Positions 32,353-41,945 of a stretch of 64,000 nucleotides of DNA are shown here, piece by piece (positions within the stretch are counted from its first letter, which is position 1; the number at the start of each line of letters is the position of its first letter). The notes below the pieces were generated by a model that saw nothing but the letters and a program-made list of their open reading frames with translations, made no database searches and had not been told where the DNA came from. The stretch covers positions 62,001 to 126,000 of the forward strand of contig NZ_JABXKL010000108.1 of the NCBI RefSeq assembly GCF_017114995.1, given 5' to 3'. Origin of the DNA: Nostoc sp. NMS9. GTDB lineage: Bacteria > Cyanobacteriota > Cyanobacteriia > Cyanobacteriales > Nostocaceae. Made by a program: the position numbers and the translations under genes.

Positions 32353-35337
32353 CTACATTAACCCCTTAAGGCGATCGCGCAAAATTTCAGCTTGCTTCTG
32401 TGCTTCTGCTAAGGCATCCCGCGCTCCCTGTACCACGTCGGCTCTAGCTCTATCTACGAAACTAGGATTGTTTAATCTGGTACTCAGGGATTGAACTTCG
32501 GCTTCAGCTTTGCTCAAGCTTTTTTCTAGCTTGGCACGTACAACTTCAATATCTACCACACCGCTCAGAGGAATTAGCACTTGTATTGTACCAATTACAC
32601 CTGCGATCGCATTTTCTGATTCTTGTGATTGTTCTAATTCTTTCTGCGGGAAAATGCGGCTCCATAACCTAAGTCTCGCTTGAGCAGTTAGTAAATTTTG
32701 GCTAATAAACCAAGCTGTGTAACCAAAACCAACTAGTTCAAAGAAAGTTCCGACCAGCAAAGTGTCATCAATGGCATAACCCACAGCTAAACCCAATCTA
32801 CCAAATACAATCGCTACAATAATTAAGCCAATTGTCTTCAAACCCCTTTGAGGTTTTTTAACTGCAACAGTTTGCTTTTCTTGCTTGTCAGTAATGGTTA
32901 AAGTCTCAACCTTCGCCAAATCTTTTATATAAGACTGTCCACCAGTGAGAATTTCCCGCTCCTTCTCGCTTTCAGTTTGCAAATTCGCTATCACTTTTAC
33001 CCCTGGTTTAATATCCGCCTCAGCTCGCAAATTCCGAATTGTGCGGATAGTACCAATTAGTAATTCAAATTGTTCTTCTAAAGCTTGATCAATTAGATTT
33101 GCATCTACCTGGGGATAGATTTGTAACGGTAAAGTTTGCAGGGAATCTGCTGATTGTTGGGTAAGAGTTTGCCAAATTTCTTCGGTAATATGAGGCATGA
33201 AGGGATGAAGCAGTTTCATAATCCCTTCCAGTATGTAGCCGAGGGTTTGCTGCGCTACCCGCCGCGATGCTGGATCGGCATCTGCTTGCAATCTGGATTT
33301 CACCAGTTCAATATACTGGTCGCAGAAATCACCCCAGATGAATTCGTAGAGTCCTTTTGCTGCTTCCCCTAAACCGTAATTATCGATGTAATCGGTGGTT
33401 TGTTTGACAACTTGATGATACCGCGAGATAATCCAGCGATCGCTCAATTCGATAGCTACTGGGTTCCCCAATTGTTGCGGTGTTTGTCCATCCAAATTCA
33501 TCATCACAAACCGGGCAGCATTCCACAACTTGTTTGCAAAGTTGCGAGATGCCTCTACTGATGCTGATTCATCCTTTTTGCGATCGTACTCCAACCGGAT
33601 ATTTTGTCCAGCCCCTGCAACTTCCCTAATTAGGGTATAGCGCAGGGCATCAGTACCATATTTGTCAATTAATAACAACGGGTCAATGCCATTACCTTTG
33701 CTCTTTCCCATCTTTTGACCTTTTTCATCCAGCACCAAGCCGTGGATGTAAACTGTTTGGAAAGGCATTTGTCCGGTAAAATGTCCAGCCATCATGGTCA
33801 TTCTGGCAACCCAGAAAAAGATGATGTCAAAGCCTGTCACCAAAGTAGTAGTCGGGTAGTAAGTTGCTAAATCTTGAGTTTGTTCCGGCCAGCCCAAAGT
33901 CGAAAATGGCCAGAGTCCAGAAGAAAACCAAGTATCTAGTACATCTGGGTCTTGTTCTAACTTGACATTTTCGCCAAATTCTGATTTAGCCTTCTCCCAA
34001 GCTTCAGTTTCCGATTTCGCCACCACAAAGGGCGTATTATCGGTTATTTGCCCATCCGTTTCACTAACAGCGTACCAAGCAGGAATTCGGTGTCCCCACC
34101 ATAATTGGCGAGAGATGCACCAATCATTGAGTTTTACTAGCCAATCACGATAGACCTTTGTCCAGCTTTGGGGGACAAACCTTGGAGAAGTTTGCTGGTC
34201 GAGGAATTCGAGAGTGTTGTCAGCGAGGGGGCGAATTTTGACGAACCACTGAGTCGAGAGGAGAGGTTCAATAGGTACTTTACCGCGATCGCTGTATGGA
34301 ACGGTATGTTTATAATTTTCTATCTTCACCAGAAAGCCATCTGCCTCTAAGCGAGAAACCACATTCTTTCTAGCAACAAAGCGGTCTTGTCCTTGAAACT
34401 CCCCGGCATTGGCGTTGAGAGTGCCGTCTTTATTCATGATGTTGATTAACGGCAGATTGTGACGCTTACCCATGTCAAAATCGTTCGGGTCATGGGCGGG
34501 AGTTATTTTCACGCAACCCGTGCCAAAGGTGGGATCAACAAATTCATCGCCAATGATCGGAATTTCTCGGTGTAAAATTGGCAGAGTTACAGTTTTGCCG
34601 ATGAGATGTTTGTAGCGATCGTCATTGGGATTAACTGCTACAGCCGTATCACCCAGCATCGTTTCTGGTCTAGTTGTCGCCACCTCTACAAAACCAGAAC
34701 CATCAGTGAGAGGATAGCGGAAGTGCCAGAGATTTCCATTCACTTCTTGATTTTCTACTTCCACGTCAGACACAGCCGACTGAGAAGCAGGACACCAGTT
34801 AACTAAATATTCACCACGATAAATTAAGCCTTCCTCGTAAAGGCGAGTAAATGCCTCGACAACAGCTTTAGATAAACCCTCATCCAGGGTAAACCTTTCC
34901 CGCGACCAGTCCACCGAGACACCCAAACGTCGTAGCTGATTAAGAATTGTTCCCTCAGACTCCGCCTTCCATTGCCAAGCGCGTTCTAGGAACTTTTCGC
35001 GCCCCAACTCGTAGCGAGTTTTCCCCTCTGTCTTGAGTTGCTTTTCCAGCATACTATGCACAGCAATGCTGGCGTGGTCAGTTCCCGGTAGCCATAGGGT
35101 ATTGCGCCCCTGCATCCGGTGGTAGCGCACAAGGGTATCAATCAACGCACTTTCAAAAGCGTGACCCATGTGTAAGCTACCGGTGACATTCGGCGGGGGA
35201 ATGACGATGCAGTAGGGTTCGCCGCCTTTATTGGGGTCAGCTTTGTAAACTTGGTTGTCTTCCCAGAATTTTTGCCACTTGGCTTCAGTGGAAAAAGGGT
35301 CGTAGAGACTGGGGAGATTGGGAATGGTTGCGGTCAT
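32353..35337 (-). CDS. valS: Valyl-tRNA synthetase with CAAD membrane domain
   Basis: 994 residues from ATG 35337. Class I motifs: the HIGH equivalent LHMGHA near residue 57 and KMGKSKGN (KMSKS) near residue 565, a CP1 editing domain between them, an anticodon-binding helical domain and the usual C-terminal ValRS coiled coil. Inserted before that coiled coil, at about residues 815-890, is a segment with two hydrophobic helices (IGLIIVAIVFGRLGLAVGY and LLVGTFFELVGFGYTAWF). This fits CAAD, the cyanobacterial aminoacyl-tRNA synthetase appended domain known to tether some synthetases to thylakoid membranes. The enzyme charges tRNA-Val in translation. No T-box is expected or seen in cyanobacteria. 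Confidence 0.95.
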   Translation of the reverse strand: MTATIPNLPSLYDPFSTEAKWQKFWEDNQVYKADPNKGGEPYCIVIPPPNVTGSLHMGHAFESALIDTLVRYHRMQGRNTLWLPGTDHASIAVHSMLEKQLKTEGKTRYELGREKFLERAWQWKAESEGTILNQLRRLGVSVDWSRERFTLDEGLSKAVVEAFTRLYEEGLIYRGEYLVNWCPASQSAVSDVEVENQEVNGNLWHFRYPLTDGSGFVEVATTRPETMLGDTAVAVNPNDDRYKHLIGKTVTLPILHREIPIIGDEFVDPTFGTGCVKITPAHDPNDFDMGKRHNLPLINIMNKDGTLNANAGEFQGQDRFVARKNVVSRLEADGFLVKIENYKHTVPYSDRGKVPIEPLLSTQWFVKIRPLADNTLEFLDQQTSPRFVPQSWTKVYRDWLVKLNDWCISRQLWWGHRIPAWYAVSETDGQITDNTPFVVAKSETEAWEKAKSEFGENVKLEQDPDVLDTWFSSGLWPFSTLGWPEQTQDLATYYPTTTLVTGFDIIFFWVARMTMMAGHFTGQMPFQTVYIHGLVLDEKGQKMGKSKGNGIDPLLLIDKYGTDALRYTLIREVAGAGQNIRLEYDRKKDESASVEASRNFANKLWNAARFVMMNLDGQTPQQLGNPVAIELSDRWIISRYHQVVKQTTDYIDNYGLGEAAKGLYEFIWGDFCDQYIELVKSRLQADADPASRRVAQQTLGYILEGIMKLLHPFMPHITEEIWQTLTQQSADSLQTLPLQIYPQVDANLIDQALEEQFELLIGTIRTIRNLRAEADIKPGVKVIANLQTESEKEREILTGGQSYIKDLAKVETLTITDKQEKQTVAVKKPQRGLKTIGLIIVAIVFGRLGLAVGYAIDDTLLVGTFFELVGFGYTAWFISQNLLTAQARLRLWSRIFPQKELEQSQESENAIAGVIGTIQVLIPLSGVVDIEVVRAKLEKSLSKAEAEVQSLSTRLNNPSFVDRARADVVQGARDALAEAQKQAEILRDRLKGLM

Positions 35338-35527
35338 GCGGGGCAAACTAACTATGGAAGGACTCTAATAAATTTTGCCACAGGGTTGGAGAGGGTTTGT
35401 TTAGCAATTCTCGAAATCGTGGATATATCCCTTAAAAAATCTGAAAATACGAAATCTATTTTTGACCCTTGTAGTTATCTTGAATAAACTCCGTAGCTGA
35501 CATCTGTATATTCGCTCAGAAAGACTC

Positions 35528-35833
35528 ATGAAATTGAAACCAGGTTTATTTCAACTCATCGTGTTAGTTATGACTGTATCGCTACTTGCTTCTTGTGCGA
35601 CAACCCCAGAAGCAAGACAGTCAGATTGCAGCTCCACAACGTCGCCAAACCAACAAGCCAATAACTGTTCTCCCTCATCGAATAGTAGCGGCAGATCGAG
35701 TGGTTACTCTGGTGGTAGTAGCATTAGAAGATCCGGTTATGGTAATTCATCGGAGGTCGGGACTTCCAGCGGTTCTTCCAACGGTCGTAGTGGTTTTGGT
35801 AGTTTCGGTCGCGGTGGTCATGCGGGTGGATAA
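35528..35833 (+). CDS. Small Ser/Gly-rich lipoprotein (YgiB-like position)
   Basis: 101 residues. A lipoprotein signal (LIVLVMTVSLLASCATT, lipobox LASC with Cys near 23) precedes a tail rich in Ser, Gly and Asn with RSGF/RRSGYG patterns ending GFGSFGRGGHAGG. There is no globular domain. It lies 7 bases before the glutathionylspermidine-synthase-like gene; in E. coli the DUF1190 protein YgiB, also with a Ser/Gly-rich tail, precedes the related YgiC. The pairing is therefore suggestive of the same module, although sequence similarity is mainly compositional. Confidence 0.65.
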   Translation: MKLKPGLFQLIVLVMTVSLLASCATTPEARQSDCSSTTSPNQQANNCSPSSNSSGRSSGYSGGSSIRRSGYGNSSEVGTSSGSSNGRSGFGSFGRGGHAGG

Positions 35834-35840
35834 GAGAGTT

Positions 35841-37103
35841 ATGAATATTTTCAACAGTCCTCAACGAAAGCGTCTATTTCAGTCGATGAAAATGGGTTGG
35901 TACAACTTTGCTCCGATTGAAGAAGGAACAGGTATACCTCTAACTGACCAAGAAACACCTTACGCTCTTTATTATTGCCATCAAGTTTTACCGCAGACCA
36001 TACAAGAAATCCAGCAAGCATCGGAATTAGTCGGTAGTATTTTAACCCAAACGTGGAAAATTATTCGTACTCTTGATGAAGATACACTACTTTATTATGG
36101 ATTTCCTGAAGCTACAATTAAGTTAGTTAAATATGACTTTCTCGCACCATTTTGTATGCGTCTTGATTGGTGCTGGAATCAAGACGCAGGGATAAAAAAA
36201 GTAGTAGAAACTAATCCCCAAACTCCTAGCTTTTGGTTTGAGTGTACAGATGGCAATAAAAAAGTCGCCAGACATTTTGGATTGCAAGAACCAGATTTAG
36301 ATGCTCAAAAAATTTTAAAAATAACACTCAATCAACATGTCAATAGAGCCGCATTAATTTTGGGTAAACCAGTTACAGATTGTCGCGTAGCATTTACAGC
36401 TTTGAACAATGCCGAAGATTTAGGTACTATGCGATGGTTAAGCAATTACTTGGAGTCTAAAAGTGCCATCTTACCTTTAGAATATCTTGGCATCAAAGAT
36501 GGTGAATATCTATTTGATCGAAGAACACAAAAACCAATAGATATACTCTTTATGTGGTATCCAGTGGAATGGCTAATCTATGATACTGATGAAAAAGGTG
36601 AAAGATTATGGCCGGCTCTAGAGCAACTAATTTTTGAGAAGAAAATTGTGATTGTAAACTTTGGTTCTGCCTTTGCACTGCAACCAAAGAGTGTATTTGC
36701 CCTAATTACAGATTTGGGATATGACTTTTTTCCTGACAAAGATGCTGGGACAGTCTGGGAATATTTCCCTAAAACATCATTGAGTGCAACAGCAATAGGT
36801 AATTCATACTTTGCCAAACCTATTTTAGGAAGAGAAGGTGAAGGAGGATTTGCAGTTAATTCAGGAAATATCTCTGTGCGTAGTAGTAATAATGACCCTT
36901 GGTATACACAACAGAATTATGTGTATCAAGAGTTATTAGAGTTTCCTAAATTAGAAATTGATGGCAAGTCGATGACTCAGGTTTGGGGAGCATGGCTATA
37001 TAACGATGGTAGTGATAAGTTTATACCTGGAGGTGTAGGAATCCGCCTTTCTGAAGGAGAAATTACAGATAACTTATCCTATTGGTGTCCTATTGGATGC
37101 TAA
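35841..37103 (+). CDS. Glutathionylspermidine synthase-like ATP-grasp protein
   Basis: 420 residues from ATG 35841; the longer open frame to 35586 overlaps the lipoprotein and is an artefact. The ATP-grasp core shows KPILGREGEGG near residue 330, LEYLGIKDGEYLFD, FMWYPVEWLIYD, and VNFGSAFALQPKSVFALI, all characteristic of the GSP-synthase C-terminal/YgiC/YjfC group, which ligates an amine or peptide using ATP. The true substrate in these paralogues is not known. It sits 7 bases after a lipoprotein gene and 30 bases before an AmpG-like permease, in a likely four-gene operon. Confidence 0.85.
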   Translation: MNIFNSPQRKRLFQSMKMGWYNFAPIEEGTGIPLTDQETPYALYYCHQVLPQTIQEIQQASELVGSILTQTWKIIRTLDEDTLLYYGFPEATIKLVKYDFLAPFCMRLDWCWNQDAGIKKVVETNPQTPSFWFECTDGNKKVARHFGLQEPDLDAQKILKITLNQHVNRAALILGKPVTDCRVAFTALNNAEDLGTMRWLSNYLESKSAILPLEYLGIKDGEYLFDRRTQKPIDILFMWYPVEWLIYDTDEKGERLWPALEQLIFEKKIVIVNFGSAFALQPKSVFALITDLGYDFFPDKDAGTVWEYFPKTSLSATAIGNSYFAKPILGREGEGGFAVNSGNISVRSSNNDPWYTQQNYVYQELLEFPKLEIDGKSMTQVWGAWLYNDGSDKFIPGGVGIRLSEGEITDNLSYWCPIGC

Positions 37104-37133
37104 TTTTAACAGCATCGAGAATTAGAGGCAAAT

Positions 37134-38405
37134 ATGAAACCTCAAACCACCAGCCCTTCGCCCTGGACATACATACCCACATTGTATTTTGCCTCCGGCA
37201 TACCTTACGTCATCATCAACACAGTTTCCGTAATCTTTTACAAAAAACTGGGAATAGATAATACTCAAATCGCCTTATGGACAAGTTTTCTCTATCTACC
37301 TTGGGTCATCAAAATGTTTTGGGGCCCAATCGTTGATATTTACTCTACCAAACGCAAATGGATACTTTATACCCAATTTGCCATGTTCGCTTGTTTAGGT
37401 TTGATAGCCTTATCCTTACAACTGCCAAATTTCTTTTTCATCTCCTTTGCAACATTAACAATTGGAGCATTTATTTCTGCAACTTATGACATTGCCACAG
37501 ATGGCTTCTATCTACTGGCTTTATCTCCAGAACAACAAGCCTTCTTTGTTGGCATTCGCTCACTGTTTTATAGAATGGCTGTCATTTTTGGCTCTGGAGT
37601 ATTAGTAGTCTTAGCAGGTCAGCTTGAAGTATCTCTCAATAATATTCCTTTAAGCTGGACTATAGCTATTGGCTTCTCAGCTTTAATTTTAGCAATTTTG
37701 TTTATTTACCATCGCCTAATTTTACCCTTACCCGAATCAGATAATCAACGACAAATACAAGCTAGGGAAAATATACCCTTTTGGTCAATCATTCGCTCAT
37801 ATTTTGCTCAGAATAAAATTATAAATATTTTAGCATTTATCTTGCTTTACAGACTTGGCGAAGCAATGCTTGTCAAGATAGCCTCTTTATTTTTATTAGA
37901 CAAACCAGAAGTAGGCGGTTTAGGGCTATCAACATCAGATGTCGGATTAGTCTACGGTACCTTTGGGGTAATATCCCTAATCTGTGGAGGAATTTTAGGA
38001 GGCTTACTAATTTCTAGATATGGATTAAAAAAGTGTCTATTTCCTATGGCTTTAGCATTGAATTTACCTGATGTATTTTATGTGTATATGGCTTATACGA
38101 AGCCTTCACTAACATTAGTGTATCCCTTGGTTTCCTTGGAGCAATTTGGTTATGGTTTTGGATTTACAGCTTTTAGTGTTTATTTAATGTATATTTGCCA
38201 AGGCGAATATAAAACTTCTCATTTTGCTATCTCCACTGGCATTATGGCTTTAGGAATGATGTTACCAGGCTTAGTTAGTGGTTATTTACAAAAAGAACTT
38301 GGATATCCATTATTTTTTGTCTTGATCTGTTTGCTCACAATTCCTGGGATGATTGCTCTATTTTTTATTCCTTTAAAAGAAGAACCGAAGCGTCAAAATA
38401 ATTAA
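37134..38405 (+). CDS. MFS permease, AmpG-like
   Basis: 423 residues, twelve predicted membrane helices. The pattern YIPTLYFASGIPYVIINTVS, FWGPIVDIYSTKRKW and ISATYDIATDGFYLLALSP resembles the AmpG/acetyl-CoA-transporter branch of the MFS, which imports muropeptides (GlcNAc-anhydroMurNAc peptides) in other bacteria. A sugar-kinase-like protein of the GlcNAc kinase family begins 15 bases downstream, which strengthens a role in peptidoglycan recycling. Substrate is inferred, not shown. Confidence 0.75.
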   Translation: MKPQTTSPSPWTYIPTLYFASGIPYVIINTVSVIFYKKLGIDNTQIALWTSFLYLPWVIKMFWGPIVDIYSTKRKWILYTQFAMFACLGLIALSLQLPNFFFISFATLTIGAFISATYDIATDGFYLLALSPEQQAFFVGIRSLFYRMAVIFGSGVLVVLAGQLEVSLNNIPLSWTIAIGFSALILAILFIYHRLILPLPESDNQRQIQARENIPFWSIIRSYFAQNKIINILAFILLYRLGEAMLVKIASLFLLDKPEVGGLGLSTSDVGLVYGTFGVISLICGGILGGLLISRYGLKKCLFPMALALNLPDVFYVYMAYTKPSLTLVYPLVSLEQFGYGFGFTAFSVYLMYICQGEYKTSHFAISTGIMALGMMLPGLVSGYLQKELGYPLFFVLICLLTIPGMIALFFIPLKEEPKRQNN

Positions 38406-38419
38406 CATTATTGCAATCC

Positions 38420-39376
38420 ATGAGTTATGTTTTAGGAATAGATGGGGGCGGTAGCAAGACTGTTTGTGTCTTAATGGATGATTCGCGTCAAGTGCTAGGT
38501 CGCGGTGAAGCAGGCCCATCTAATTATCAGAGTATAGGTATTGAAGCCACTCTACAATCTATTCAATCAGCAATTTACAAAGCGGTTGAGGCAGCAACAA
38601 TTACAAATACTGTGAATATTGAGGCGATATGTCTGGGTTTAGCAGGTGTAGGTCGTGCAACAGATATTGAAGTAGTAAAAGGTTTAGTTAAAGAGTTACA
38701 AAATAACAAATTGCCTATTAATTGGGCATTACAGCCAGCAAATATTATAATTTGTAACGATGCTTTAATTGCTTTAGTTGGTGGAATTGGTCAGTCTGTA
38801 GGAATTGTGGTTGCAGCAGGTACTGGTTCGATAGTTTTTGGGCAAAACCATCAGGGAGATACCAAGCGAGTCGGTGGCTGGGGGTATATTTTAGGAGATG
38901 AAGGTAGCGCCTATAAAATTGCGATCGCAGGCATGAAAGCAGCATTAAAATCTTATGATGGGCGGGAAATGTCAACGAGTTTGCTAGAGGATTTCAAACA
39001 GCATCTTGATTTGGAAAGTATAGAATATTTAATAGAAGTAGTATATCGGCGAGAATGGGGAGTTAAACAGATAGCAGCTTTAGCACCAATTGTAGATTTT
39101 GCAGCCGCGTCAGATGATGTAGTAGCCAGTAGCATAATTGACGATGCTGTAAAAGATTTAGTAAAAGCTACATCTACAGTAATTGATGCTATTTTTAGTG
39201 CTGACTCAGTTTTGGAAGTAGTTACAACAGGAAGCGTGTGGCGCGGTAGATGCAAGATCCATGAAAGATTTGCAACGTCTCTTGTTAAGAAGTTTCCTGA
39301 AGTAAAGGTGATTTTTCCGAGGTATGAGCCTGCTTATGGTGCTGGTTTGTTAGCGTTGCAGACAACTCAAAATTGA
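38420..39376 (+). CDS. BadF/BadG-family ATPase, N-acetylglucosamine kinase-like
   Basis: 318 residues from ATG 38420 (MSYVLGIDGGGSKTVCVLMDD); a TTG at 38411 is less likely. It has the actin-like ATPase layout: phosphate 1 loop GIDGGGSKT, the AGTGSI phosphate 2 loop, GWGYILGDEGSAY and the C-terminal TTGSVW adenosine motif. The family includes eukaryotic and bacterial GlcNAc kinases. Phosphorylating GlcNAc released from cell wall fits its position directly behind an AmpG-like permease. Confidence 0.82.
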   Translation: MSYVLGIDGGGSKTVCVLMDDSRQVLGRGEAGPSNYQSIGIEATLQSIQSAIYKAVEAATITNTVNIEAICLGLAGVGRATDIEVVKGLVKELQNNKLPINWALQPANIIICNDALIALVGGIGQSVGIVVAAGTGSIVFGQNHQGDTKRVGGWGYILGDEGSAYKIAIAGMKAALKSYDGREMSTSLLEDFKQHLDLESIEYLIEVVYRREWGVKQIAALAPIVDFAAASDDVVASSIIDDAVKDLVKATSTVIDAIFSADSVLEVVTTGSVWRGRCKIHERFATSLVKKFPEVKVIFPRYEPAYGAGLLALQTTQN

Positions 39377-39402
39377 TGTAAAGAAAGCAATAATAGGAGT
39401 TT

Positions 39403-40143
39403 TCAGTCTGCAAATATGCGCTCCAAAAAAGTTACTATTTCAGACCAAGCAGAGGTGGTAGCACTAGAATCATAACGATAACCGTCGTCGCGCATAAATG
39501 TATGTTCTGCTTCATACAAAAAAACTTGGTGAGGTATGTTAGCATTATCAATTGCTTTTATTATGGTTTGGCGATCGCTCTCTGGTATATGAGGGTCAAG
39601 AGTACCGAATACCATTAGCATCTCGCCTTTGATTTCACTTACTCTCTGGATTGTATCGGCTACCTCCTTACCCAGTTTACCACTGGGAATACCAGTAGGG
39701 TAACAGCAAACACAAGCCCGAATTTCGCTTTGAAATGCTGCACGGAAAGCTAAATGTCCACCAATACAAAAGCCGAGAGTGCCTATTTGATTTGGAGAAA
39801 CCGCACTCTCTGTTTTCAGAAATTCAATCACAGCAAGGCAATCGGCATCATAATCAGCTACGGAGGTTCGACGCGCATCGTCATTACCCCGCATTCGTCC
39901 AAGATCGTCTGGCTCAATTACTAAACCAACTGGCTCAATTCGGTGAAAAATTTCTGGCGCTGCTACTACATAGCCGTATCCTGCTAAGTAGTTAGCTAGA
40001 CGAATCATTGGATCACCTAACTGATAAATATCACTGTAGAAGACAATACCAGGGTATTTTCCTGCTGCTTTGGGAGCTGCAACATAAACACGCATTAAGC
40101 TGCCATCTACTCTTAACTCAAGATTGCGCTTAGTGATTTGCAC
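39403..40143 (-). CDS. Dienelactone hydrolase family protein
   Basis: 246 residues, no signal peptide. Alpha/beta hydrolase with the characteristic Cys nucleophile in GFCIGGH (Cys126), Asp183 in GTLDPHIP and His214 in EAEHTFMRDD. Dienelactone hydrolases open lactones in aromatic degradation, but many cyanobacterial members have unknown esters or thioesters as substrates. It converges with the upstream NagK-like gene with 26 bases between stops, and stands alone on its strand. Confidence 0.87.
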   Translation of the reverse strand: MQITKRNLELRVDGSLMRVYVAAPKAAGKYPGIVFYSDIYQLGDPMIRLANYLAGYGYVVAAPEIFHRIEPVGLVIEPDDLGRMRGNDDARRTSVADYDADCLAVIEFLKTESAVSPNQIGTLGFCIGGHLAFRAAFQSEIRACVCCYPTGIPSGKLGKEVADTIQRVSEIKGEMLMVFGTLDPHIPESDRQTIIKAIDNANIPHQVFLYEAEHTFMRDDGYRYDSSATTSAWSEIVTFLERIFAD

Positions 40144-40356
40144 TTTTTTACCTCCGTGTTACGCTTGCTGTCATTAGCTTTTACACTGTAGCGCCGCAGT
40201 ATCCGGTTGCTTTCAACCCACAATTTGGCGTTCTTTTATCATCACTGCGATCACTTAATATCCTCAATGAAAGTTTGTTGCGATCGCCTTAATAGTTAAT
40301 AAATAAGTATTAAATGTTATAAAGTAATGAATTTGGCTATTTAGATCATCTGTGAT

Positions 40357-41118
40357 ATGAATCAAAAAAATATTCTTACTTGGGGTGATGTAGCTTACGC
40401 TTCACGAATTGCGACTGGAGGATCAAAGCAGGAATGGGAAGCTTTAGAACTGATTTGGCAAGCATGGGAAATAATAATCCACGCTGGACTTGCGACTTAT
40501 TCTAACAAACGTGAGCTTTTGCAAGTAGTTATAAGGTTTTTTGCTATTATAAGTTTTTATCTAGAATTATTTAATGATTATTGTTGGAAATATTATGTTT
40601 ATAATTACAGCGTAGAGTGGCTTAAAGCTATTAAAATAACTAATGAGTATAATGAATACATAATCGATTGTGTAGATGCTTTAGACTGCCCTCTAGTACT
40701 GAAATCTGAACCAGATAATCTACTTGTGTACTTTGTCGATAATGCTTTAAAACAAGTAATGCAAGTGCTGATGGATAGGCTAGACAGTGACTCAATGCTA
40801 TTTAAATCTGTATGGGAAATTAACCACCAGCAGTTTAAAGTAGATGGAGATATATATGAGTTGCAGAGAATAGAAGCTGAACTAATTAGTGAGAATATAT
40901 TTTTGGATAAGATCGTCAACTTAGCCGAAATATATGAAAGTTATAATCAAAATAATGGATTTCTTAGAGATGAAACTGCAATTATAGAAATATTTTTTTA
41001 CGAAGATAATGCAGACGCAGAATGGATGAAATGCACAAATAATAAATATTTTCAGCAATCTCAAGAAGTTATAGATGCTACTAATAAATTTGTGGCTTTT
41101 TTTCCTGTTATCAAATAA
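40357..41118 (+). CDS. Unknown protein, probable N-terminal part of the McrB-like protein
   Basis: 253 residues, mostly helical, with no named domain recognised (MNQKNILTWGDVAYASRIAT at the start; IYELQRIEAELISENIF late). The reading frame ends just after a run of seven T (41097-41103). Adding one base there would join it in frame to the AAA+ McrB-like sequence that follows, which has no start codon of its own. I therefore infer that this is the N-terminal region of a McrB-like protein separated by a one-base deletion. It could also be an independent gene. Confidence 0.5.
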   Translation: MNQKNILTWGDVAYASRIATGGSKQEWEALELIWQAWEIIIHAGLATYSNKRELLQVVIRFFAIISFYLELFNDYCWKYYVYNYSVEWLKAIKITNEYNEYIIDCVDALDCPLVLKSEPDNLLVYFVDNALKQVMQVLMDRLDSDSMLFKSVWEINHQQFKVDGDIYELQRIEAELISENIFLDKIVNLAEIYESYNQNNGFLRDETAIIEIFFYEDNADAEWMKCTNNKYFQQSQEVIDATNKFVAFFPVIK

Positions 41119-41945
41119 ACCCTAACTTTTCTCTCAAGCAATGTTCTGAAATAATTGGGTTTGATGAAACAGATTTAAAACGGTGGATACGTACAATTAA
41201 TCGCAAAAAACAAGTAATTTTAAGCGGTTCGCCTGGAACAGGAAAAACTTATCTTGCTGAAAAACTTGCTCAACACTTAATCGGTGGTGGTGATGGTTTC
41301 TCAGAACTTCTGCAATTTCACCCCACATACTCTTATGAAGACTTTATTCAAGGTATACGTCCTCAAAGCCAAGATGGAAAATTAACATACCCATTGCTTC
41401 CAGGCAGTTTTCTAAAATTCTGCAAAGAAGCAGAGTATCATCAAGGAACTTGAATTTTAATTATTGATGAAATAAACCGCGCTAATCTCGCACAAGTTTT
41501 TGGCGAACTAATGTACTTACTTGAGTACCGAGATAGAGAAATTCTATTAGCTGGCGGTAACAGGTTTCGCATCCCGAAAAATGTCCGCATTATTGGGACA
41601 ATGAATACAGCAGATAGGTCTATTGCAAATATAGACCATGCACTCCGTCGTCGCTTTGCATTTATCGAACTTCGCCCAAATTATGATGTCCTGCGACGTT
41701 ATCACCTAAAAACAGGTTTTGCAGTAGAGGGATTAATTAACATTTTACAGCAATTAAATCAGGCGATCGCAGACAAAAACTACGAAATTGGTATTTCATT
41801 CTTTTTAACAGACAACCTACGTGAAGATATAGAAGATATATGGCGCATAGAAATTGAGCCATATTTAGAAGAGTACTTTTTTAACCAGCTAAAAAAAGTA
41901 GATGAGTTTCGCTGGGATGAAATCAAGAATAAACTATGGATATAA
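41106..41945 (+). pseudogene. mcrB: McrB-like AAA+ GTPase, interrupted by an in-frame TGA
   Basis: The frame gives a typical McrB AAA+ domain: FSLKQCSEIIGFDETDL, Walker A GSPGTGKT (from 41226), FHPTYSYEDFIQG, Walker B LIIDEINRANLAQVFGEL, the GTMNTADRSIANIDHALRRRF sensor region (in parts) and a C-terminal helical region. A TGA at 41451-41453 lies between QGT and ILIIDE, just before Walker B, where the family has a sense codon. No ATG, GTG or TTG occurs in frame between 41106 and Walker A. The remaining open portion from ATG 41511 would make a 144-residue C-terminal fragment without Walker A or the whole Walker B. The stop overlaps the mcrC start. Confidence 0.8.

Noticed and set aside
35586..35840. 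N-terminal extension of the ATP-grasp gene
   Set aside because: It is out of frame with, and overlaps, the clear lipoprotein gene; the family start is at ATG 35841.
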